A DNA stretch of 64,000 bases from Gardnerella vaginalis. Lineage in GTDB: Bacteria; Actinomycetota; Actinomycetes; Actinomycetales; Bifidobacteriaceae. Positions within the stretch are counted from its first letter, which is position 1. Every line of letters starts with the position of its first letter. The notes below the pieces were generated by a model, which saw nothing but the letters and a program-made list of their open reading frames with translations, ran no database searches and was not told the DNA's origin. The translations under genes and the position numbers were made by a program. The stretch covers positions 620,001-684,000 of the forward strand of contig NZ_JBETXJ010000002.1 in the NCBI RefSeq assembly GCF_040427915.1, written 5' to 3'. This document shows, piece after piece, positions 44,667 to 52,442 of this stretch.

Positions 44667-47114
44667 TCATCCTCCGCACACGGCTAGTCTTATCATTCGC
44701 GCGTATTGTGGACCTCCAATAGGAGTCAGATGTATTCCATCGTCTGTTAAGAATTCGGAGTGTCCTGCGCTTAAACCATACCAGTCTATTATTCCAACGT
44801 TTTTGCGTTTTGCTGCAAAAGCGCGCAGTCTTGCGTTTGTTTCGTCTTGCCAAGGTTGTGGAACGCGAGTCGTTACAAAATACACTGGTTTGCCACCTGT
44901 AACATTTACCATATTTTGCAAAACAGATTCATCCCTAGGAGGTCCGTTTGTTCCAAGCTCATAGATTACAACGCTTCCAGGGTGTTTCTCGACTAAATCT
45001 TGTTGATAATCTTCCGCTCCGTGGAATATTTGTCTGCTCACTTTTCCGTCAATCCAAGCATTTGGTAATGCTTGCATAAGGTATGGTTTTGCGCCTTCTG
45101 TTACGGAATCTCCGACCATTGTTATGTCTGCAGTGCAAACATTGCGTTTTGAATCTATTTTCCACGGTTTTGTATTTATGTTTTCTGGCACTTTTTCTGC
45201 AATTGGGTTGAGAATCCTATGGTCAGATGGTTTTGTTGGAAGCGTTTGTTTTTCTATGTTCTCGCGCTTTCCTCTTGTTTTTTTCTTCGTATTAGCGGAA
45301 TTTTTTTCTTGAGTTTGGTTTTGTGCAGTTTGGTTTTGTGCAGTTTGGTTTTGCGTATTCGCGTCTTGCGCGTTTAATTCTGGTCTTAATTGTATAGCTC
45401 GCGCTTGCGCAATACTATTCCAGTTAACTGGCGCTGCAATTATTGCTAGTCCAACGATTGCACAAATCACTATTACCGTTCTTCTCAAAACAAACGGCAA
45501 TCTTATATTCTTGCTTTTAACGTTTAACGTATCTGAAGATAAATCAGGAGATAAATCAGAGTTTTTCGCGTCAATATTATCCGAGATAATATCGTCTTTC
45601 TGGCTAATGCTAAGAGTTATATGTTTATTGGCAATAGGCATTTCGAATATTCTGTAAAAAACTTCTGCTGCAATAATAACTATTACGCATTGTCCTGCCT
45701 GTTCCCAAAGAGTTATCTGTGTGGTTCTTGTAGCAGGGTTTAGTATTTCTAGAATAGGGAAGTGGACTATGTAAATCGCAAAAGATCTTACTCCTATATA
45801 TTTCAGTGGAGCAATTTCAAGTATTTTAGTGCAAATACTATTTTTCTGTAGGCATGACCACATTAAAATCGCGCAAACTATTGCGAATATCGTGTATCCG
45901 CCGTAAACAATCCAGGTTTTTGAACCGTCTTCTTTCACTAAGCACCATAGAATAAAAATTAACGCAGCCAATCCTATAATCGATTTTTGTAGTGTGCTTA
46001 GAGGTTTTTGAAGAGTTTTTGCTATTTTCGCGAAGTTACCAGATTCTGATTTATTTTTTAGATCAGTTTTTACGTTATTGGTGTTTTCTGACTCGTTGGT
46101 TTGTTGCCACTTTTCCTCTGCAATTTCATTATTAGATTCATTGGATTCGTCATATTCGCCATCTTTATCAGATTCCATCATGTTTATTTGCAATCCTGCT
46201 CGTAAATCAGCTGGTATCGAGGCTTCTGAGGATTGGCTTTTATCTTGCGCATTTTGCGCTTCTATCTCTGATGAATCTTCTATTTTTTCGATTTGTGTTT
46301 TTTCTCTTTTGTTTCCAAAAATATATCTACAAGCATCCGCAATAATTTTGAGAATAGAACGTCCGCTAAACCATGTGAAATACATTGCGAGTAATGCACC
46401 AATTAAGAATTCTCCAGCTCGAGTGTCAATAGAGTAATACACGCGAGCAATGGTTTGACCATCTCCATAAAAAAGGGTAATTGCTAGGTTTGCCAACGAA
46501 CATGCAAGCATAAGAATCGCAGCAACGCACATTCTTACAAATTTAGAGTGCACAATTTTAAGAATCACCCATAGTATAATCGGCCAAAATACAAAGATTT
46601 GCATAATAAGTCCCAAATACCAAAGGTGTTTTATTGGGGATGGTAGTCCTGATTGTTCAAAGTAAGATACTTTTCGCAAAATATACGCCATATTGCTTGT
46701 AAAGCTAGCGCCTGTTAGTGCGTCAGATTGCAGTTTTGTTAAAAGACTTGGTGAAAATAGCCACATTAGTGGTGCACTCAGAGCAATAATCCCTATAGTA
46801 GACGGCCAAATTCGTTTTACGCGTTTAAGCAAGTATTTTAAGTAGGCGATTATTGTAGACTTTGTTTGTGTTTTGGTTTGTTCGTTGGTTGCTGGCGACT
46901 TTTGTGCATTTGATGTTTCAAACATTTTTAGCAGAGATACAGTGCTGAAGTATCCAGCCATAACAAGAAACATTGTTACTCCCAAGAATCCTCCTGGAAG
47001 TACTATTGGACGTAGGTGGAACGCTACAATCGCAATAACAGCAATAGCACGCATGCCATCTATTGCAGCGTTACGTTTGCTTGTAGTGTTAGCTGCGTTG
47101 TTTATCTCTGTCAT
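44667..47114 (-). CDS. Acyltransferase-3 membrane protein with C-terminal SGNH domain
   Basis: An 815-residue protein. Residues 1-240 and 370-560 hold about ten transmembrane helices of an acyltransferase-3 (OafA-like) domain, opening AAIDGMRAIAVIAIVAFHLRP. They are interrupted by a charged cytoplasmic insertion (about 255-370, rich in Glu, Asn and Ser). After a TAQNQTAQNQTQ linker comes an extracytoplasmic SGNH hydrolase-like domain with block I MVGDSVTEG, YELGTNG and DGIHLTPIGG. Such fusions O-acetylate cell-wall or surface glycans; the substrate here is unknown. Confidence 0.9.
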   Translation of the reverse strand: MTEINNAANTTSKRNAAIDGMRAIAVIAIVAFHLRPIVLPGGFLGVTMFLVMAGYFSTVSLLKMFETSNAQKSPATNEQTKTQTKSTIIAYLKYLLKRVKRIWPSTIGIIALSAPLMWLFSPSLLTKLQSDALTGASFTSNMAYILRKVSYFEQSGLPSPIKHLWYLGLIMQIFVFWPIILWVILKIVHSKFVRMCVAAILMLACSLANLAITLFYGDGQTIARVYYSIDTRAGEFLIGALLAMYFTWFSGRSILKIIADACRYIFGNKREKTQIEKIEDSSEIEAQNAQDKSQSSEASIPADLRAGLQINMMESDKDGEYDESNESNNEIAEEKWQQTNESENTNNVKTDLKNKSESGNFAKIAKTLQKPLSTLQKSIIGLAALIFILWCLVKEDGSKTWIVYGGYTIFAIVCAILMWSCLQKNSICTKILEIAPLKYIGVRSFAIYIVHFPILEILNPATRTTQITLWEQAGQCVIVIIAAEVFYRIFEMPIANKHITLSISQKDDIISDNIDAKNSDLSPDLSSDTLNVKSKNIRLPFVLRRTVIVICAIVGLAIIAAPVNWNSIAQARAIQLRPELNAQDANTQNQTAQNQTAQNQTQEKNSANTKKKTRGKRENIEKQTLPTKPSDHRILNPIAEKVPENINTKPWKIDSKRNVCTADITMVGDSVTEGAKPYLMQALPNAWIDGKVSRQIFHGAEDYQQDLVEKHPGSVVIYELGTNGPPRDESVLQNMVNVTGGKPVYFVTTRVPQPWQDETNARLRAFAAKRKNVGIIDWYGLSAGHSEFLTDDGIHLTPIGGPQYARMIRLAVCGG

Positions 47115-47543
47115 TTTGCCTGCAACTTGCTAATACGTGGTTTAATTTTGGTTGTGGGCATGAATTGTTTTATGACTAACATCGCCCAAAACGTAGTCAT
47201 ATTATCTACGTATTAAGACACTGTAGTTAGTTATAGCGTGTCTTAGTTTTTCCCTAGTTTTTCCTTGATTTTTCTTATGTTTTTTGCAAGTTTTATAAAA
47301 TTTTTTAATATGAATTTAAATATTTTTCAAGGTAATTATTCGTTTTTATTAAGATTTTTCTCTGCTATTTTTTAGTGCGGTTGCTTTCGACTTTTGTTTG
47401 CTAAAATGCCAATGTTATACAACGCGTTTTACGTGCTCTTTGCTGCGCGCTAGAGTTAGACTGAACAGTCTAATTTAGGTGTATAAACGTTAGATTGATA
47501 AACAGTGTGTTTTACGCATTATTTTACGCATTAAGGAGTAAAC
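47115..47543. other. Divergent intergenic region between the acyltransferase and ppa
   Basis: 430 bp, strongly A+T-rich (47220-47350 is mostly T on the plus strand). No gene seen. The ppa RBS AAGGAG is at its end. Confidence 0.5.
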
Positions 47544-48038
47544 ATGGCAGAAACATTCAATGTTGTGGTAGAAATCCCACGCGGATCCAAGAATAAGTAC
47601 GAAGTTGATCACGAAACTGGTCGCGTTTTCTTGGATCGTACCCTTTTCACAGCTATGGGTTATCCAGATGATTACGGTTACATTGATGGAACTTTGGGCG
47701 AAGATGGTGATCCACTCGATGCTCTTGTTATGATTCCAAACTCTGTGTTCCCGGGATGCGTTGTTGAGTGCCGCGCTGTTGGCTTGTATCACATGGTTGA
47801 CGAAGCTGGCGGAGACGATAAGGTTTTGTGCGTTCCAGCAGATGTTCGCTTCGACGATATTAAAGATATTGACGATGTTAACGAGTATCACAAGGCTGAA
47901 ATCAAGCACTTCTTCGAGCAGTACAAGGCTTTGGAGCCAGGTAAGGAAGTTCTTCCTGGTGACTTCTGGGCTGGAGTTGAGCAGGCTGAAAAGGAAATTG
48001 TCGCAGCTCGCAAGCGTCTTGAAGAAAGCGAAAAGTAG
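47544..48038 (+). CDS. ppa: Inorganic pyrophosphatase
   Basis: A 164-residue family I pyrophosphatase. The signature region DGDPLDALV carries the metal-binding Asp residues, and EIPRGSKNKYEVD and YPDDYGYIDGT are typical. RBS AAGGAG precedes ATG 47544. A strong terminator follows. Confidence 0.97.
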   Translation: MAETFNVVVEIPRGSKNKYEVDHETGRVFLDRTLFTAMGYPDDYGYIDGTLGEDGDPLDALVMIPNSVFPGCVVECRAVGLYHMVDEAGGDDKVLCVPADVRFDDIKDIDDVNEYHKAEIKHFFEQYKALEPGKEVLPGDFWAGVEQAEKEIVAARKRLEESEK

Positions 48039-48087
48039 TTTTCGGGATTGGTCGTAAGCTTCCGAGCGTTTTAGAAACGCGTTTGCT

Positions 48088-48125
48088 AGTGTCTAACACA
48101 TTTTTATGTGTTAGACACTTTTTTA
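48088..48125 (+). terminator. Rho-independent terminator of ppa
   Basis: AGTGTCTAACACA (48088-48100) and its complement (48107-48119) followed by a T run. Confidence 0.9.
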
Positions 48126-48136
48126 TTTTAAAAAAT

Positions 48137-48862
48137 TTAAGCTATTAGTAGCATTCCTAAACCAGTTGCGTAAACAACCATTCCGCCCATCATCACGGGA
48201 ATTAAAGCAGTACCAACTTGTGGCAAAAGCATGTCAGTATTGTATTTTGCATCTTTAACCCAAAGATGAGAAAGACCAGCTAGAACAATCACGGCAAGCA
48301 AACCCAATACTGCTACCAGTACGCCAAGTTCTAGAATACGCACGGAGAATGTGAAACGAATAATCGAAGGCAAAAAAAGCCATCCTGGAAGAGCTGCACA
48401 AGCAATACTTGCGGTAAGAGAGTGTGAAATATTTCTTACAAGATTAGATCTCTCTTCCCTAAGCATTTGACGACCAAAGCTAACAAAAGTTGCAGCAACA
48501 AGAATTAGAGCAAAGCTCACAGCCCAACGTTCATATGGGTGAATAGCTGCAATGAACTTATCCATACTAACTTCTGTATTATCGATTACGCTGCTAGGAA
48601 GCCAACCTTTTAAAGCTAATGCTGCGCACCACATAGATGCGATTCCAGCACAAAGCGGAATAGCTTTATCTGCTGTAGAACCTTGTAGCGGCCAGAAAGT
48701 AACTAGAGCAAGAAGAATAATCACGCAAACTGTTATAACGGCTTTTGCTGTGGCTATTGGCAGAATGGCCGCAATTGCTAAAAGAGCTATAGCAACGAAT
48801 TGAGTTACAACAATCGTAATGTGATTATGCATTGCATTATGTGCGATGTTATCGTTGCTCAT
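48137..48862 (-). CDS. Multi-span membrane protein of unknown function
   Basis: A 241-residue protein with about six to seven transmembrane helices and short loops. RBS AGGAGCG precedes the ATG at 48862. Convergent with ppa and divergent from glnR. No motif recognised; a conserved actinobacterial membrane protein is the best description. Confidence 0.75.
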   Translation of the reverse strand: MSNDNIAHNAMHNHITIVVTQFVAIALLAIAAILPIATAKAVITVCVIILLALVTFWPLQGSTADKAIPLCAGIASMWCAALALKGWLPSSVIDNTEVSMDKFIAAIHPYERWAVSFALILVAATFVSFGRQMLREERSNLVRNISHSLTASIACAALPGWLFLPSIIRFTFSVRILELGVLVAVLGLLAVIVLAGLSHLWVKDAKYNTDMLLPQVGTALIPVMMGGMVVYATGLGMLLIA

Positions 48863-49051
48863 ATTACGCTCCTATCGCGTTTTATAAGATAATTTTAATA
48901 AAATATTTAGCCGTATTAACTTATTTTATATGTAAGCGTACACTTGCATGCTCCGATTCGTATTAAGTATCTTAAGTATGGATTACAATTCTCTTTTAAC
49001 AGCTTGATTTTGAATTTGTTATTCAATTCTATGCGTTCTGGAGGTATCAAT

Positions 49052-49825
49052 ATGACGGATATTACATTGATGACCTCTTGTGCCGCGCCTGCAAAGGTTT
49101 TGCCATCTTTGACTCTACTTTCGCATAGAGTGCGAGTGCTCCCAATGGAACCGTCTAGTATTCTTAAGATGCCAGAAAACACTATTCTTCTTGTAGATGC
49201 TAGAGAAGATTTGTCTTTGGCGAAATCTTTATGCTCTATTGTTCGTGCTTCTAATTTAACAATGTCTGTTATCTTAATTCTTACAGAAGGCGGATTCACG
49301 GTTGTTAATGCATCTTGGGGTGTTAGTGACGTTATGCTAACAACCGCTTCGCCAGCCGAAGTAGAAGGTAGACTTAGACTAGCTTCTCAACGAGGTGGGT
49401 CGGCTGAATCTACTTCTAAAGAACATGCAGTTGATTCTGGTAGCGTGGAAATTAACAGTAGCGGCCAAATGTGCTCTGGTGATTTAGTCGTAGATACGCA
49501 GAGTTACACGGTTAGCTTGCACGGAAAGCCTATTGATTTAGCGTATAAAGAATTTGAGCTTCTTAAATACTTTGTTCAGCATCCTCGGCGAGTATTCACT
49601 CGTGCTCACTTACTTCAAGAGGTTTGGGGTTACGATTATTACGGTGGAACTCGTACAGTAGATGTCCACATTCGTAGGCTACGTGCGAAATTAGGCGTTG
49701 AATATGAGCACGTTATTGGAACGGTTAGGAATGTTGGGTATCGTTTCGATCCTTTAGAGTCTCAGGATGAAGTTGTAGATTCTGCAGATTCTGATAATAA
49801 TGATTCGTCGGCGGCTTCCGACTAG
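49052..49825 (+). CDS. glnR: GlnR-family winged-helix regulator
   Basis: A 257-residue regulator. The N-terminal receiver-like domain has the GlnR pattern (KVLPSLTLLSHRVRVLPMEP, ILLVDAREDLSLAKSLC, ILTEGGFTVVNASWGVSDV) and lacks the usual acidic pocket, so it is probably not phosphorylated. The C-terminal OmpR-type winged helix is DLAYKEFELLKYFVQHPRRV to NVGYRFDP. ATG 49052 follows GGAGGTATCAAT; upstream in-frame starts lack this. GlnR controls nitrogen assimilation in other actinobacteria. Confidence 0.87.
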   Translation: MTDITLMTSCAAPAKVLPSLTLLSHRVRVLPMEPSSILKMPENTILLVDAREDLSLAKSLCSIVRASNLTMSVILILTEGGFTVVNASWGVSDVMLTTASPAEVEGRLRLASQRGGSAESTSKEHAVDSGSVEINSSGQMCSGDLVVDTQSYTVSLHGKPIDLAYKEFELLKYFVQHPRRVFTRAHLLQEVWGYDYYGGTRTVDVHIRRLRAKLGVEYEHVIGTVRNVGYRFDPLESQDEVVDSADSDNNDSSAASD

Positions 49826-49856
49826 AATTCCTGTAGCGGATTAGTGGTTTATTATA

Positions 49857-50558
49857 TTGGTTAAATTACAAAACGTAAATAGTAGTCAAGAATCATCTTC
49901 CGATCCTAGAAAATCTAAAAAAATTGCTAGGATGAGCGAAGAGTATCGGATTTTATGCGAAGAAATACCGAATCCAAAGTGTGCATTAAATTTTACAAAT
50001 CCATTTGAACTACTAGTGTCCACTGTTCTCAGCGCACAAACCACTGATAGACGTGTAAATATTGTAACGGAACAACTTTTTAGAACTTATCCTACTCCAA
50101 AAGATTTAGCGCGCGCACCAATATATAAGGTACAAGAGATCATTCATCAACTTGGATTTTATAGAGTAAAAGCGCAGCATATTATAGAGCTTTCGCAAAA
50201 ACTTATGGACGATTTCAATGGTGTAGTTCCAAATAATATGGATGATCTCACAAAACTTCCAGGTGTAGGAAGAAAAACAGCAAACGTTGTATTAGGCAAT
50301 GCTTTTGGTATCCCAGGGTTTCCAGTAGATACCCATGTTATGCGTGTAACGTCAAGGCTTAGATGGAGAAGTGATTGGAAAATTGCTAAGTCAGATCCTA
50401 TAAAAGTTGAGCGTGAAATTACATCTTATTTTCCGCCAGAAGAATGGACTAATTTGTCTCACCGACTTATTCTTCATGGTAGAAAAATATGTACAGCTAG
50501 GAATCCGCATTGTGCTGACTGCCCTCTAAGATTTCTGTGCCCATCTGTTTCGCTGTAG
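49857..50558 (+). CDS. nth: Endonuclease III
   Basis: A 233-residue DNA glycosylase/AP lyase of base-excision repair. The helix-hairpin-helix LTKLPGVGRKTANVVLG contains the catalytic Lys, the catalytic Asp is in PVDTHVMRV, and four Cys at the C-terminus (C-x6-C-x2-C-x5-C) bind a [4Fe-4S] cluster. The start is TTG 49857 in the frame shown; ATG 49932 (MSEEYR) is an alternative and would match the shorter bacterial forms. Confidence 0.95.
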   Translation: MVKLQNVNSSQESSSDPRKSKKIARMSEEYRILCEEIPNPKCALNFTNPFELLVSTVLSAQTTDRRVNIVTEQLFRTYPTPKDLARAPIYKVQEIIHQLGFYRVKAQHIIELSQKLMDDFNGVVPNNMDDLTKLPGVGRKTANVVLGNAFGIPGFPVDTHVMRVTSRLRWRSDWKIAKSDPIKVEREITSYFPPEEWTNLSHRLILHGRKICTARNPHCADCPLRFLCPSVSL

Positions 50559-50726
50559 CTATGTTGTAGGTTTTGTTGTGGTTTTGTCGTGGTTGTCGTA
50601 GTTGTGACGTAACGGATTTTTCTAATATCTCATATAATCAACTTTTAGAATATTCTTAGGGTATTTTTAGATTATTTTCTGCATAAATTCTACGTATGAT
50701 TCAATCGATGATATAGACTGTTGGCT

Positions 50727-52310
50727 ATGTCTGAATTTGAAAGATACTCATCTGGCTCGCATTTGAGAAAAGCACGTTATGCAAAAAAAGCTAAAAAAGG
50801 CGTGTCCTCATGGGTTATTTTTATAGTCTTAATTGCCATTATGTCTGTTGTTGCATGGGGCGGATGGCGATTTTTAGATGGAAGATCAATTATTCCAGAG
50901 AGTATTGTTCCGGCATCAAGCTCAGTTTTAAAAATAGGCTTGCGTACAGCCCCAGCATCCTTAGATATTAGGACTGACGACAGTGATTCACTGCAACAAG
51001 CTCTTATTGAAAACGTTTATGAAACACTTATTAAACGAGACGGCAATAATGCTTTAAAACCAGGTCTTGCTCAGTCTTGGAGCGTATCTTCCGACGGTTT
51101 GAATTATAAGTTTAGGATTCGTTCAGGCGTGAAGTTTGCAAATGGAGACGTAATGGACTCTGGCTCCGTACTGCAATCACTTCAACAAGGTATTACAAAA
51201 AGCTATCCAGGCTATGAAAAGTTGACGAATATTACAAGCGTATCTAACTCAGGACCTAATATTCTAAACATTTCATTAAAAATGCCAGATCCATTACTGC
51301 TGCGAAGATTAGCAGGTAGAGCTGGAATTGTATATGACACTCGCGCTTCATTAAACTACGCTTCAGACGCTATGGGAACAGGACCTTTTAAAGTTAACGG
51401 ATATAGTAAAGGTTCAGACCTTGTTCTTGTGAGAAACGACAAATATTGGGGTACAGCATCTGGCTGCGCTAGCATAACTCTTAAATACTTTAATGACGAT
51501 ACATCTTTAGCAAATGCCATGCAGAATGGCGATATTCAAATGGCTGTTCCTCTTGATGGCAATGAAAACAAACGTATGGCGTCAATGCCAAATACTCAAC
51601 TTGTTGAAGGCCAGAGCACTAGAATACGAATGATTGCGTATAACACTGGAATATCGTCTATTTTCTGCGATCAGCACGTTCGTAGAGCGAGCAGTTACGC
51701 AATGGATATAAACACTGTTTTATCGGCTGATCCATTTGGCGGTCAAATTGTGCGCGGACCAATTTCCCCATTGTCGCCAGGATACGAGGATTTAAGCGGC
51801 ACTTATCCACATGATCCTCAAAAAGCTCGATCTCTATTCTCATATTTCTCTGCTGCCTACCTTGGTAAAATTACATTCCTCGTACCTCTTGGAATGAGCA
51901 ATATTGGTAATGCGCTTGGTTCTCAGCTAAACGCTACTAGCGGTTTCCGTGTGACTGTAGAAGAAGTAGATGAGAACACCATGAAACAGCGGATTCATGA
52001 TGGTAAATATGATTTAGCACTCACATGGATGAATCACACTTTGGATTCTGGAGCGTATGCAGACACAAAGTCTACTTATTTGTTCCAAGATCACGAGTCT
52101 CAGAAATATTTTGCCCAAGCAATGAAATCACCCAATGCAGAAGGGTATGAGTCAAATATCAAACAGTATGCTAGAGAGTTGAATAATTACGCTGTTTCTG
52201 ACTGGATGTATGCGCGAAAGAGCATTGTGGTAGCTAAATCTAATGTTAGTGGATATCCTACAAACATGACTGATCAGCTTTTGCCATTGCACGATGTGAG
52301 CGTAAAGTAA
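50727..52310 (+). CDS. Peptide/oligopeptide-binding protein, membrane anchored
   Basis: A 527-residue family-5 solute-binding protein. A basic N-terminus is followed by a transmembrane anchor (about 28-47) without a lipobox Cys, so it probably stays tethered by an uncleaved helix. The binding-protein core opens LKIGLRTAPASLDIRTDDSD and has ENVYETLIKRDGNNALKPGLAQSWSVSSDG, the SBP_bac_5 signature region. No ABC permease or ATPase is adjacent, so the partner transporter is elsewhere or absent. Confidence 0.85.
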   Translation: MSEFERYSSGSHLRKARYAKKAKKGVSSWVIFIVLIAIMSVVAWGGWRFLDGRSIIPESIVPASSSVLKIGLRTAPASLDIRTDDSDSLQQALIENVYETLIKRDGNNALKPGLAQSWSVSSDGLNYKFRIRSGVKFANGDVMDSGSVLQSLQQGITKSYPGYEKLTNITSVSNSGPNILNISLKMPDPLLLRRLAGRAGIVYDTRASLNYASDAMGTGPFKVNGYSKGSDLVLVRNDKYWGTASGCASITLKYFNDDTSLANAMQNGDIQMAVPLDGNENKRMASMPNTQLVEGQSTRIRMIAYNTGISSIFCDQHVRRASSYAMDINTVLSADPFGGQIVRGPISPLSPGYEDLSGTYPHDPQKARSLFSYFSAAYLGKITFLVPLGMSNIGNALGSQLNATSGFRVTVEEVDENTMKQRIHDGKYDLALTWMNHTLDSGAYADTKSTYLFQDHESQKYFAQAMKSPNAEGYESNIKQYARELNNYAVSDWMYARKSIVVAKSNVSGYPTNMTDQLLPLHDVSVK

Positions 52311-52442
52311 ATCCAAGATTATTTCAGGAATATAAGTGCGTGTGGTTTGAGATTAGTCGCAAGCAACCGTTGATTTGAATAATTTTTACAAATATTAGTA
52401 AAAATATTGACGTTGTCGCGCTGAGTTTCTAATATTCAGTTC

